A DNA stretch of 64,000 bases from Microglena sp. YARC (lineage: Eukaryota; Chlorophyta; Chlorophyceae; Chlamydomonadales; Chlamydomonadaceae). Shown one piece after another: positions 52,726 to 63,024 of the stretch. The stretch lies in NCBI GenBank assembly GCA_022414725.1, contig CM039462.1:177684639-177748638 (forward strand), in the 5' to 3' direction. Under the pieces are notes generated by a model. The model did not search any database and was not told the origin of the DNA. It saw only the letters and a list, made by a program, of their open reading frames with translations. Position numbers and translations under genes: made by a program. How positions within the stretch are numbered: the stretch's first letter is position 1; each line of letters starts with the position of its first letter.

Positions 52726-53817
52726 GCTGAAATCTTGGAAGTATTTCTGTTTGCATGAAGAGACTTGATTTTTTTCTGGCAGGCCAGCAGCCTTGTAGGC
52801 TGGAGCCCCTGTCACCTTACCTTTCCTCAGTCGCATGATGGGCAGCGCCCTTGATATCAATTACAATTACAATGACGCCGGTTAAGGCGTAGTTTAAGGA
52901 AGCCAGAACGTTCATAGAAAAACTACTGGTTGTAGCCACCATGGCGAATATTTGCATGATGGGCAGTGCCCTTGATGTCATGCAATCGGATTCCCTCTTG
53001 AGGGTATTTTCTAAGAAATCACAGTTTTTGAAATCCAGAAATTATGGTACTATTACTATGTAAGGTGGATTTGGGATCAAAACTAGAAATTCTGAGTGAT
53101 GCTATAGCATGTCATGTAGCAGCCTGTAGATTCAGGTGATTCATTGTAAAAGCCATAACTTTGCCCAAACTTCATGGAATGACCTGATTTTTAGTGCTAC
53201 AGAAAGCTGGCATCAAGCCCTATCTAGTCCTGGGCTCATAATATGATTTTTGCTTTTTTGGTGTTATAGATTTTTTCAAAGTTACAACAGTCTGTGTTTT
53301 TCAACAAAATCAGGGTTTGGCCAGTACAAAGTTTGACCAGCCCACCTGATCAGGGGGGCTCAAGATTTCAGAGATTTCAGAGCTGTACTGCACCCTGTGA
53401 TTTCTGTACCATGGTGCTACACATTCAGGGCACTACAATGCCTGAGGCCACCAGTGGCTGAGCTTGCCCCCCATTACTAATAGGGATTCAGGGTGTAGGG
53501 TGTAGGCCAGGGCTGGGGTACCACACATCTTAGGTCCCATGCACTCACACCAGGGGAGATAGCTTGAGATGTTGATACCCACCTGGAATGTTCCGTCGCG
53601 ATTCCAAATAGTAGGGGGCCCTGGCGGGTCCCCTGCCTGGGCTGGAGGTCGGCCCAGGATATGGGGGGCCACCAACGCATAGGTCTGTCCCCCATAGGGG
53701 GGCCGACCAACCAAACCCAAACCCAAACCTGTCCCGTTGTGAACGACCTCTGCATGAAAGACTTTCATGTCCAACCCCCTGTCTTTCTATCTCTCCTACC
53801 TGCTTCGTTCTATCAAA
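52726..53817. other. unassigned sequence
   Basis: No repeat family or convincing exon. TGCATGATGGGCAGCGCCCTTGAT-type sequence occurs twice (near 52832 and 52955). Frames at 53433-53774 lack splice or domain support. Confidence 0.3.
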
Positions 53818-53951
53818 ATGGCCTTCGTCGTCCGCAGCATCTCGTCCATCTCCATGGCGAAGTCTGTCGCCAAGGCCTCCAACGCCCGCTTGAGCGTTGT
53901 GCCCAGGGCCTATAAGCAGGAGCCAGCGATTCCCGCCCCCTCCACCAACGA
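53818..53951 (+). CDS. putative first exon of a mitochondrial protein
   Basis: ATG in context ATCAAAATGGCC opens MAFVVRSISSISMAKSVAKA then SNARLSVVPRAYKQEPAIPA and PSTN, ending ACGA|GTGAGT. The first 30 residues have Arg, Lys, Ser and Ala, no acidic residue, and a VPRA|Y site, as in a cleavable mitochondrial targeting peptide. The exon leaves two bases of a codon. Candidate next exons begin at GCTTCAG|GTCTGC (54755 or 55066). The first joins in frame to give SAPKEVVSFLPALH; the second meets a stop unless a base is missing. The mature protein is unknown. Confidence 0.5.
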
Positions 53952-54124
53952 GTGAGTACATAACTGCGTCACGCGCTCTAGCGTTAGGTGGGGTCTCTAC
54001 AGCCCAGCCAGCGCAATTCGCCTTGCCCATGTGATTCTCGAGATTCAACTGATAAGCTCTGACATGACTTGGGTTGCATGAGGCATACATACCAGCACAG
54101 CTCTCAAGCCACATCACCTGTAGT

Positions 54125-54435
54125 GCTTCGTTGCCTGCTTATCTGTGCCTCGTTGCCTGCCTACCTGTGCCTCGTTGCCGGCCTATCTGTGCCTCGTTGC
54201 CTGCCTATATGTGCCTCGTTGCCTGCCTATCTGTGCCTCGTTGCCTGCCTATCTGTGCCTTGTTGCCTGCCTATATGTGCCTCGTTGCCTGCCTATCTGT
54301 GCCTCGTTGCCTGCCTATCTGTGCCTCGTTGCCTGCCTATCTCTGCCTCTTTGCCTGCCTATCTGTGCCTCGTTGCCTGCCTATCTGTGCCTCGTTGCCT
54401 GCCTATCCGTGCCTCATTGCCTGCCTATCTGAAGT
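54125..54435 (+). repeat. 22-bp tandem repeat
   Basis: About fourteen units of GCCTCGTTGCCTGCCTATCT followed by GT. Frames through it are artefacts. Confidence 0.9.
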
Positions 54436-54599
54436 CTGTACAGCCATGCAAGCCTCGTATGCTGGTAGTCATTAACCCCAGTCCTACCTCAGAGAGTAGG
54501 CCACCTTGCTTGCCCAATGCCCTTCCCCCCCCTCAGAGAATGTGCACTCGTGTTGTTGTAAAATGCCATCATGCAACATGAGGGGCTGTGCCACTAGTA

Positions 54600-55065
54600 A
54601 GCCGACACAAGGGCTGATTGCTCTTGCCTGCCCCACCAACACCAACGAAACACCAGTTATCTCCATTGACCATTGGCACTGAACCACCGACCGACCATCA
54701 CACCACCACAGCTAATGGAGATCTCTCTTCCTGCCCCTCTTGTCCATGCTTCAGGTCTGCTCCCAAGGAGGTTGTCAGCTTCTTGCCTGCCCTACATGCC
54801 CTTCCACCCCCACATATAATATGCACTCAGTAAATACCATCATGCACATGAGAAGCTGTGCCACTTGTTGCCGACACAAGGGCTCATTGCTCTTCCTGCC
54901 CCACTACCACCACCACCACCACCAGTTATTCTCCATTTGACCATTGGCACTGACACACCACCACCACACACCTACCAGTTATCTCCATTGACCGTTGGCA
55001 CTGACACCACCACACACCACCACTCAAAAATGGAGATCCTCCTCCTGCCCCTCCTTGTCCATGCT
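54600..55065 (+). repeat. duplicated intron end and acceptor edge
   Basis: Blocks TTATCTCCATTGACCATTGG, AATGGAGATC, CTGCCCCTCTTGTCCATGC and TTCAGGTCTGCTCCC occur at about 54650-54780 and again at 54980-55085; a third TTATTCTCCATTTGACC lies at 54926. The second set leads into the longer open segment at 55066. Confidence 0.65.
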
Positions 55066-55197
55066 TCAGGTCTGCTCCCTAGGAGGGCTTGTCAGTACCT
55101 CGACAGATGCGAATTTGGCGCTAAAAAGCCAGCTATTCCTTATGATCATTTGGATGACAATTCAATTCATGGAATTGTTTATCCAAGGTGTATCTGA
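55066..55197 (+). CDS. putative exon, unrecognised protein
   Basis: GTCCATGCTTCAG precedes an open frame reading LLPRRACQYLDRCEFGAKKP and AIPYDHLDDNSIHGIVYP, then either a donor AAG|GTGTAT or a TGA at 55195-55197. It is the fullest of the repeated acceptor edges. Its phase does not match the exon at 53818-53951 without a one-base change. I do not recognise the family. Confidence 0.35.
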   Translation, partial: SGLLPRRACQYLDRCEFGAKKPAIPYDHLDDNSIHGIVYPRCI

Positions 55198-55514
55198 AGC
55201 GTCACGACAAACCAAACCACCCCAGAGAAAGCTAAGTTAGAGAGACCGATTATTAAAAAGTCCCGATCATCCTGAGTGGTTCTTTATCAAGTTAACCCAA
55301 GAGAGGGGCGTCACGACAAAGCCAACCACGCCCAGCGCCGCGACAAAATCAAGCCACCATCCAGGAAGCTAACTTGAGAACCGTATTAAAGTCCCGACCA
55401 TCCTGAGTGGTTCTTTATCGCAATTAACCAAGGGGAGGGGTGCAGAGCAATGTAGGGGTAAAGCTGAAATGGGGGGTGCTTTATTAGTTAGAGTGTTACC
55501 GAGGCCCATGATGT

Positions 55515-55610
55515 AGGGGACCGGGCATATCAGATGATGTTGACCAAAGGCAAGTGTGATATCATACAAATTGCATCACATGATATCGTATGATATCACA
55601 TGATGGCGTG
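55515..55610 (+). mobile_element. MITE fragment (GGGAACGGCA family)
   Basis: GGGGACCGGGCATATC, GATGTTGACCAAAGGC and GATATCATACAAATTGCATC match the first 100 bp of the 1547-1709 element. Confidence 0.5.
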
Positions 55611-55669
55611 AATATAGCTCATTCGAGGCTCTATGTCAAAATGTCCTGATCATCCCTGAGTGGTTTTTT

Positions 55670-56295
55670 ATTAAGTTAACCTCTTCGGGAGGGGGTGAAA
55701 AACATTGCCCCATCCTGGGTGGTTCTTCTTATCAAGTTAACACCGGGGGGGGGGGGGGCGGGGGGGAGGGGGGGGGGGGGGGGGGGGGGGGGGAAACAAT
55801 GGCATTGCTTTAGCTGCTGAAGCACCCCCTTTCCTCCGCGGTCACCTTCTTTATCATCAATTAACCAGTCAGGGGGGGGGGGGACAATGGGCGTATTGTA
55901 TTGCTTTAGCCCCTATCAAGCACTCCTTTTTCCCCCACCTTATGTATCAACTTAACCCAGGGGGGGACAAATGGCATTGCTTTAGCTATTAACACTCCTT
56001 TTCCCCGCACTTAAAAATTTAATGATCAACTATAACCCAGGGGGGGGGGACAATGGCTATTGCTTTAGCTATAAAGCACTGTGTCCTTTTCCCCCACCTT
56101 ATTTATCAAACTTTAACCAGGGGGGGCGGAGGGACAATGCATTGCTTTAGCTATATCGAAGCACTCCTTTCCCCACCCTATTTATCAAACTTGAACCCAG
56201 GGGGGGGGGACATGGCATTGCTTTTTAGCTATAAGCACTCCTTTTCCCCACGTTATTTATCAACTTAGAACCCAGGGGTGGGGGGGGGTCAGCAA
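55670..56295 (+). repeat. 75-80 bp tandem repeat with G runs
   Basis: About eight units with GGGGGGGACAATGGC, ATTGCTTTAGCTAT, AGCACTCCTTTTCCCC and TTATTTATCAACTTAACCC. Confidence 0.85.
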
Positions 56296-56368
56296 TATTC
56301 TAAGCAGCTTTGTAGCGTAAAAGCTTGAAATGGGGTGCTTGATAGTAAGACTGAGGCCTTATATGTGT

Positions 56369-56460
56369 AGGGACCGGCATATCATATGATGTTGACCAAA
56401 GGCAAGAATGATATCATACAAATTGTATCATATGATTTCATATGAAGACATGAATATGGT
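56369..56460 (+). mobile_element. MITE fragment (GGGAACGGCA family)
   Basis: GGGACCGGCATATCATATG, ATGTTGACCAAAGGC and GATATCATACAAATTG; the far end is missing, as in the 55515 copy. Confidence 0.5.
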
Positions 56461-56599
56461 TAGAAATAGAATATAACAAACCAGTCAGAATGGGCCCTAT
56501 GGGGACTAAATAGAATGGGGCCTTTAGTTGAAATGGGGGTACTTAGCAGTGAAATTGGGGCCTAAAAGTAAAGGCCCTGCTGCTGAAATGTGGTGATTT

Positions 56600-56695
56600 G
56601 GTGTTTTTGTGGTGGTGGTGGTGATGGTGCATTGTGGTAGTTGTAGTGGTGGTGGTGGTGGTGCAGTGTTATGGTGGTGGTGGTGATGTGCAGGG
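56600..56695 (+). repeat. (GGT)n microsatellite
   Basis: GTGGTGGTGG runs with GATG and TTGTAG interruptions. Confidence 0.9.
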
Positions 56696-56764
56696 CCGGG
56701 TGGGTTAGGGCTTTTCCCACCACCAAGCCTGCTCCCCCCCCTGCCTCTTTGAGCGATGTGATGA

Positions 56765-56910
56765 ACTTTTGAATTTGAATTTCGAGAATTGTTCCAGTGG
56801 TTTTTTCAGCCAACTCTGGGTTGCTCACCGTCTTCCTCAATCTGAGAGTCCCCTGTCGCGATACCCATGGAAACCATGGAGCACACTAAGCGGTTTAAAC
56901 AGTTTAAAGA
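56765..56910 (+). repeat. dispersed family 2 copy
   Basis: GAATTTGAATTT precedes CAGTGGTTTTTTCAGCC, CTGGGTTGCTCACCGTCTT, GCGATACCCATGGAAACC and GAGCACACTAAGCGG. Confidence 0.65.
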
Positions 56911-57059
56911 CTTGTCAAGCAGTGTTCTTCTTTTCAGCTTCTAGCGTCCAGCAGCTTTTTAGTCAGCTCTCCCTGCTTGGCTACCTGTATTCAAGGTACA
57001 AAGCTAATGCAATCCGTAGTGTGTCTGGAAGCTGACAGAATCCGCTGTCCAGAACTGTT

Positions 57060-57360
57060 GAAATCTTGGGGCATAAGCCAGTGGCTGGCTCAGGGGGCTG
57101 CCTAAAAAAGCTCTATACTCGTAGCTGAATATAAAAAAAACTATGTTGTCTTGGGGCTAAGCCCAGTGGCTGGGCTCAGGGAGCGCCTAAAGGAGCTGCT
57201 TCTTGTAGCTGACAAGAAAAACTATGTTGTCTTGGGGTTAAGCCCAGTGGTCTGGCTCAGGGGCAGCGTCTAGAAGCTGCTTCTTGTAGCTGACAAGAAA
57301 AACTATGTTTTCTTGGGGCTAAGCCCAGTGGTGGTTCAGGGAACTGCCTAGAACCTTCTT
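57060..57360 (+). repeat. about 82-bp tandem repeat
   Basis: Four units of CTTGGGGCTAAGCCCAGTGG, CTCAGGGAGC, GCTTCTTGTAGCTGACAAG and AAAAACTATGTTG at 57065, 57150, 57231 and 57312. A diverged inverse of the 83-bp array at 36.5 kb. Confidence 0.8.
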
Positions 57361-57439
57361 ATCTGTACGTGCTCTACCATTGAGCCAGTCGTCGAGACGA
57401 TTGGTTGGCTTCATCAATGCTGTTTCTTGTAGCTACCTT

Positions 57440-57566
57440 TCTTGGCACGGTTGGTCAGGTCCCTTAAGCCTATTTGGCCTACCCCTGGACTGAGACAGAC
57501 AGGCAGACAGACAGACAGACAGAGAAAAACAGACAGACAGACAGGGACAGACAGACAGACAGACAC

Positions 57567-57603
<37 letters not shown>

Positions 57604-57660
57604 CAGACAGATAGACAGACAGGCAGACAGACATAGACAGACAGGCAGACAGACAGACAG
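57440..57660 (+). repeat. dispersed family 1 end with (CAGA)n
   Basis: GGTCAGGTCCCTTAAGCC, TATTTGGCCTACCCCTGG and ACTGA run straight into about 160 bp of GACA/CAGA tetranucleotides. Confidence 0.85.
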
Positions 57661-57967
57661 TGTGATGAACCTCTAGATTGAAATATTCATAAGAGCTTGT
57701 AGAATTAATGATTTGATTTATATTTCATGCACAGTCCATGTACAAACAAATTGTACACAGTCTATGTGTGCAATAAATGAGGATGATAATAATTGGAGAG
57801 TCTTCTTTGTTCAATAGCGGTAAATACCATTGATGCATTTGATATGTATGACCTACCTACTAAAGTGGGCAGGCAATGTAACCCAGTTTAAACTGCTACA
57901 ACATTCTTGAGTCCCGGCCGCGGGGTAATACCGTGTTTGACAAGTGCTAGCTAGGGTACTTCAAATG

Positions 57968-58140
57968 GCCTAATTGGCCAGCGCTTTAGCGCACTTGAAA
58001 ACAAAAAAACTGCGCTTTGTAGTGCAAAAAGCGCAAAATTTGCTTGCAGCGCCCACAAGGGGTTGCAAAAAACTGCGCTTTAAGCGGAGAGGGGGTCAAA
58101 AGGTCAGCGCTCAAAAAGCGCAAAAGCGCGCGCGCTTTGA
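57968..58140 (+). mobile_element. GC-rich dispersed element copy
   Basis: Has AATTGGCCAGCGC, AAAAACTGCGCTTTG, AGCGCCCACAAGGGGTTGC and a GCGCGCGCTTTGAAAT end as in the 18224-18418 copy. Confidence 0.55.
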
Positions 58141-58557
58141 AATTACCCTGGTGCTAGCGCGCTAGTTTTTGGGGCCCGACTGTGCAATTGAGACAATTTT
58201 GTAGATTCCCTTTCAGAGTCTGGGCGCAGCGTCCAGATTTTCATTTTCAGTTCAGTTAAAAGCGCAACGCAAAAGGAGGCAGTTGCGCTTTTTAAATCAA
58301 CCCAAAATAACAAAATGTAGTACCTTTCGTCCCGGCTCCCCTCAGCCTTTCGTTCCTGTTTGTCCTGGGCAGTTTGCTACTGGCAGTTGGTCGGCCCCAT
58401 AAGGGCTCAGACCTTTTATCATACTGACAGCGAATTTTTTTTCAAATCGTGCTGTTGTTCAATCGTGCTGTTTTTCCAAGAAAGCGGGTCAAATCAGCCG
58501 GTTATCGGACCGCACTGAAATCTAAGCGACGCGTGTTTGATTCCTCGACAGGGGCGG

Positions 58558-58760
58558 ATTATCTCGGAGGGCACTTCTTCGCGTACGGATCTCAGGGTTG
58601 CGGACTGTGGACGCGGCGTTTTCATATGTCGTTTCCCTCCTGTCCTGTGGACTCAGACTAGGGACCTGGGAGCGTGTCTACGAGTTTGCCCTTGGAAAAA
58701 TTGATCAGCTCATTGTGCTTGACATGGAAATCTGCTGTTTCGCACTAGTTCCTGCAGGTT
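58558..58760 (+). CDS. possible exon, unrecognised protein
   Basis: GATTCCTCGACAG precedes an open stretch that includes ISGLRTVDAAFSYVVSLL, SCGLRLGTWERVYEFALGK and IDQLIVLDMEICCF, then a weak donor GCAG|GTTGCG. A second frame (58449-58661) is also open from an ATG, so the choice is uncertain. Confidence 0.25.
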
Positions 58761-58927
58761 GCGCAGTAGCTTACTGTAGCCTCGGGAGTTGCTGCATAGC
58801 CTGCCTCCATGGAACTTTTCGGGGAGTCAGCGAGCTATTAAGTTCATAAGTCTTACAGGCCACCAAGCTGATAATAATGCCATGCCATGCTATGTTGATT
58901 CTTGACCCCTCAAATATTAAATTGTAC

Positions 58928-59300
58928 GGAGGGGGGGGGGAGTAAATCCAACTGTGTGTGTTCGTGTAGATGTGTGCGTGGTAGGGGGGTGGGGGCAGGG
59001 CCACCGTGGACAGAGGGTGGGGAAAGGTGTGTGTGTGTGTTGTGTGGGGGGGGGGGGGGTCTGGGCTGGCCAGGGCCACTGTGGACATAGGGTTTGGGGG
59101 AGTGTGTATTCATCCAAAGGGTTCATCCATTCTTACCCCCCCCCCCCTCCCCATCCATACAACCCAACCCATCCATCCATACAACCCCATTCCGTCCACC
59201 TTGGGATTCTCAGTCACTACTAGTTGGTCGTCCCACTTGCTTAGTTTCAGTGCCTTACCTCCCCCCCCCCCCCCCCCCCCCCCCTCCCATATTTCCATAA
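58928..59300. repeat. G, GT, C and CCATCC simple repeats
   Basis: Poly-G runs at 58929-58940 and 59046-59060, (GT)n at 59027-59042, poly-C at 59138-59150 and 59260-59284, and CCATCCATAC units at 59150-59190. Confidence 0.9.
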
Positions 59301-59450
59301 CCCCATGCATACAACCCACCAACCCATCCATACATTCGTCATCTAAGGAAAACAGTGTCTCAAGAGTTCAACGTTAACTGACCGATGTTCCTTATGGAAG
59401 ATTTTTACGGTATGCCCATGCAAACAGGGCTAATAAACATCTATTCCTCA

Positions 59451-59574
59451 TCATCGCCGGCATTGAGATGCTTGGTCCTCTTCCCAAACTCGGTCAAGCC
59501 GCCACCTGATCCCACCACTCCCACTTTGGCATTGATGTTGTCCGGCACCTTGAATATCGACTCCTTCTTCACGC
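59451..59574 (-). CDS. last exon of an SPF30/SMNDC1-like splicing factor
   Basis: On the minus strand TTTGGTCGCAG precedes 40 codons and a TAG. They encode VKKESIFKVPDNINAKVGVV, GSGGGLTEFGKRTKH and a Glu/Asp-rich end. The block K-(E)-SIF-x-x-P...KVGV-x-GSG-x-GLT-x-F-x-KR is the C-terminal signature of SPF30 (SMNDC1), a Tudor protein required for spliceosome assembly, as found in plants. The Tudor domain would be in upstream exons (higher coordinates), which I could not identify; a small open piece QLANLVQEKRTHE with a GTAACT donor near 59670-59700 is not clearly related. The start of the exon leaves a two-base partial codon. Confidence 0.65.
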
Positions 59575-59734
59575 CTGCGACCAAATATATTTTGTTTGGG
59601 GTTCATTAGTGCATTTTCTAATATAAGTTTGGTTATTGTTTCCGCTGAATGAGGCAGTTACTCATGAGTGCGCTTTTCTTGAACCAAATTGGCAAGCTGC
59701 AAGCCGCTGGTCCATCGACGCCCAACTAGGCAAA

Positions 59735-59885
59735 AAACTGGTTGGGCAAGTCCTTTTAGCCTATTTTGGAGAGTCCTAACCCATGGGACTGAGACATAAA
59801 TAATCCTTGATAAGAAAGTTGTAAATGTAACGTAATAACTGCGGAAGACGGTGAGTAGCCTTCCTCGCGCCACAGGCTGGAGCGT
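59735..59885 (-). repeat. fragments of dispersed families 1 and 2
   Basis: GGTTGGGCAAGTCCTTTTAG and ACCCATGGGACTGAGACATA (family 1 end) lie next to GAAGACGGTGAGTAGCC, the inverse of the family 2 core. Confidence 0.5.
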
Positions 59886-60294
59886 AAGAAGACATATAAA
59901 ACCAATTTCAAAATAATCATTTCATCCCCCCTACCATGCACATTAAAATTGCAGCACACCCCACCCTCCTACCACCACCACCCGCACTTCACCACCCCGT
60001 TGTACCAACCCCTACATCCCCCCCCCCCCTACACACAACAGTACACACAGGCACAGCACTCACCACCAGGAGTGGGCGGTAGACATTCTGGTCTATGTAC
60101 CCCTCCCACCCCCTCCCCACCTCACACACAGACACCTACACCCACAAACAAAAAAACTCCCCCCACCACCAGGGTAGGACATACCGGGCGGTATTCCCCC
60201 CCCCCCCCCCCCCCCACGGCACACACACCACATCACACGCACACCCACACTAACTCACCATCAGGGTAGGACCATACCGTTCGGTATTCCTGTA

Positions 60295-60480
60295 CAGGGG
60301 CATTTTTGGCGGAGCCCCCCCATATGGAGGGCGGGAGCCCCCAGGGTTCGTTGGGGTTCGTGGCCTAGCCATTTGTCCGTTTGACAGTCCGACCGAAAAA
60401 TTAAAGCCTGACACGTCAACCAACTGTATCATAACTAACTGGCTTCGGTCAGCTCCATTGTTGCCACCTGCCGTTCTGTT
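60295..60480 (+). repeat. dispersed repeat shared with 19500-19670
   Basis: TTTTTGGCGGAGCCCCCC through GTCAGCTCCATTGTTGCC, same order of blocks as the other copy. Confidence 0.7.
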
Positions 60481-60712
60481 GCCGCACACACACACACCAG
60501 CACCGTTGCCACACACACACACCAGCACCGTTGCCCACACACCACACACACCAGCACCGTTGCCACAACACACACACCAGCACCGTTGCCACACACACAC
60601 ACCAGCACCGTTGCCACACACACACACCAGCACCGTTGCCACACACACACACCAGCACCGTTGCCACACACACACCAGCACCGTTGCCACACACACACAC
60701 CAGCACTAGACC
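60481..60712 (+). repeat. 25-bp tandem repeat
   Basis: About nine units of ACCAGCACCGTTGCC plus (CA)n. The GTTGCC is the end of the preceding dispersed repeat, which appears to have been amplified. Confidence 0.9.
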
Positions 60713-60779
60713 CTAAGTCTTCTTACCACCCTCTGCTGGTAACGGTATGGTCTGGTATATGTAGGGAACGGCAACTAAT

Positions 60780-60990
60780 ATAAGTGCTTGAAAATAATAA
60801 TATAAGTGCTTGGAAATAATATAAGTACGGTAACTAATATTATTACAGTGTCACAATAATATTAGTTTTTCACCTGGTTTTTCAAATAAATTCGAAATTC
60901 TGGTGAGACGGCTCGTCCGACTAATATTATGTAATATTATATAATATTATTTATTCACTAATATTATATAACATAGCCGACCTTTAGTCA
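60780..60990 (+). repeat. AATATTAT-rich repeat with GACGGCTCGTC
   Basis: AATTCTGGTGAGACGGCTCG plus CTAATATTATGTAATATTAT recurs at 61480-61590 and 61860-61935; ATATAAGTGCTTG is also repeated. Confidence 0.7.
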
Positions 60991-61017
60991 TAACTGACTT
61001 TTTTACGCCCCTCTTAC

Positions 61018-61160
61018 CGGCGCACCAGGAGCATCTTGCCTGTTGTCTCTCAGGTTCAGCATGGCTCCCAACATCCCTGGGCCTGCCTCCGATGGCAGGG
61101 CGCCTTGCTCTGCCAGCTTGGACAGCAGGACCTTCTCCTCCAACCTCATCAGCGTTTCCG
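61018..61160 (-). CDS. putative internal exon, unrecognised protein
   Basis: The minus strand encodes ETLMRLEEKVLLSKLAEQGA, LPSEAGPGMLGAMLNLRD and NRQDAPGAP, ending GCGCCG|GTAAGAG, a strong donor. The charged helical start and the Gly/Pro-rich end look like real protein. Two extra copies of its last about 20 bases plus donor (GATGCTCCTGGTGCGC, then GGTAAGAGGGGCG) lie upstream at 61155-61200 and 61410-61455. The acceptor is uncertain. I do not recognise the family. Confidence 0.5.
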
Positions 61161-61214
61161 CCCCTCTTACCAGCGCACCAGGAGCATCTAAGTGCTTGAA
61201 AAACAAATACGGCG

Positions 61215-61420
61215 CTCGGTAGAGGACCGGCCCCAACCGGTTAACCTCGCTAACCTAGAGGACCGGCCCCAACCGGTTAACCTCGCTAACCTAGAGGACC
61301 GGCCCCAACCGGTTAACCTCGCTAACCTAGAGGACCGGCCCCAACCGGTTAACCTCGCTAACCTAGAGGACCGCCCGTTCAACCGGTTAACCTCGCTAAC
61401 CTAGAGGACCGGCCCCCCTC
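61215..61420 (-). repeat. 36-bp tandem repeat
   Basis: Five to six units of AGAGGACCGGCCCCAACCGG followed by TTAACCTCGCTAACCT, between two copies of the neighbouring exon's donor edge. Confidence 0.9.
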
Positions 61421-61599
61421 TTACCGGCGACCAGGAAGCATCTAAGTGCTTGAAAAACAAATATTAAATAATATTATTGTAGCGTCACAATAATATTAGT
61501 TTCTCAAATAATTTCGAATTTCTGATGAGACGGCTCGTCCAACTAATATTATATAATCTTATTTACGGTATGCACTTATATAATATAAAATACCCCACC

Positions 61600-62100
61600 A
61601 GTGTTTTTTATCTCAGATTTCTGTAGTCCAGGTTGAGTAGCTACTTGGGCTACTCAACCCTGATTTCAGGATAGTTGCATAGCCATCGCATGGCGGAGCG
61701 CGAAGCGCGGACCCTGGGGGGGTCGGGGGCAGCGCGACCCGATATCGGGGGGTCGGGGGGGTTAAGCATTCTACGGAATGGCGACGGAATGGCGACGCGT
61801 CGTCGAAAAATGAAACACTGTACCCCACCCCTAGGTAGGTGTACTATAAAACTGTAAATTAAATTCAAATTCTGGTGAACGGCTCGTCCTGACTTAATAT
61901 TATATAATATTATGTATGCACTTATATAATATAAAATAGCCCACCCCTAGGTATGTGTACTTCACCCCTAGGTATGTGTACTTCACCACATCACTGAAAG
62001 GGGCTACCCCCAGGTATGTGTACTTGGGAATGAGTGTTTGAACATCAGTTGACTCCCTATCGCAGAATGGACTGTTGCAATGGCTTAGTGTCGGATCCTG
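61600..62100. other. mixed sequence without gene
   Basis: Contains GCGGACCCTGGGGGGGTCGG and CCCTAGGTATGTGTACTTCA repeated three times (61950-62020). No exon is supported. Confidence 0.4.
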
Positions 62101-62772
62101 TGCTGTCACACTGCAGGTAGCTGTCACACCGCAGGTAGCTGTGTCACACTACAGGTAGCTGTCACACTGCAGGTTGCTGTGTCACACTGCAGGTAGCTGT
62201 CACACTGCAGGTTGCTGTGTCACACTGCAGGTAGCTGTCACACTGCAGGTAGCTGTCACACTGCAGGTTGCTGTGTCACCTGGCAGGTAGCTGTCACACT
62301 GCAGGTTGCTGTGTTCACACTGCAGGTTGCTGTGTCACACTTTTCGCAGGTAGCTGTCACACTGCAGGTAGCTGTCACACTGCAGGTTGCTGTGTCACAC
62401 TGCAGGTAGCTGTCACACTGCAGGTTGCTGTGTCACACTGCAGGTTGCTGTGTCACACTGCAGGTAGCTGTCACACTGCAGGTTGCTGTGTCACACTGCA
62501 GGTAGCTGTCACACTGCAGGTTGCTGTGTCACACTGCAGGTAGCTGTCACACGCAGGTAGCTGTCACACTTGCAGGTTGCTGTGAGTCACACTGCAGGTA
62601 GCTGTCACACTGCAGATAGCTGTCACAACTGCAGGTAGCTGTCAACACTGCAGGTAGCAAATGTCACACTGCAAGGTAACTGTCACAGCTGCAGGTAGCT
62701 GTCACAACTGCAGGTAGCTGTCACACTGCAGGTAGCTGTCACACTGCAGGTAGCTGTCACACTGCAGGTAAC
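62100..62772 (+). repeat. 18-20 bp tandem repeat carrying CAG|GTAG
   Basis: More than thirty units of TGTCACACTGCAGGTAGC, with TTGCTGTG variants. Each unit contains CAGGTAG or CAGGTTG, an AG|GT proto-splice motif. Confidence 0.95.
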
Positions 62773-62821
62773 ACTAGACCGCCCCCCCCCCCCCCCCACC
62801 CACCACCCACCAACACAGCAT

Positions 62822-63018
62822 CAGGGTACTACTACTAAGCGCGCGCCGGCAGCGCGGTGCCGCGCTGCCTTTCTGAGCCCCTCTGCGCATTTCGAGCAGT
62901 TGTTTCAGCCCCCTGTGGGCGCAGCGCGCAGTTTTTGCGCTTTTTGCACTAAAAAGCGCTGACCAATTTGACGTTTGTGCGCTTTAAGAGCTGACCAATT
63001 TGGCAAGAAGTAGTAGCC
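62822..63018 (-). mobile_element. GC-rich dispersed element, inverted copy with terminal inverted repeats
   Basis: The ends AGGGTACTACTACT and, inverted, AGGCTACTACTTCT are similar. The interior has CAGCGCGCAGTTTTTGCGC and GCTGACCAATTTGACG as in the other three copies. Confidence 0.55.
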
Positions 63019-63024
63019 TGACCA

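Noticed and set aside
52523..52756. 77-codon minus-strand frame with YGYQIKLEPTG repeats
   Set aside because: Translation of the short tandem repeats downstream of exon y.
57362..57400. Possible minus-strand tRNA gene (TGGCTCAATGGTAGAGCACG)
   Set aside because: Only a D-arm-like stretch is present; no B-box at the right distance. Probably a SINE head fragment.
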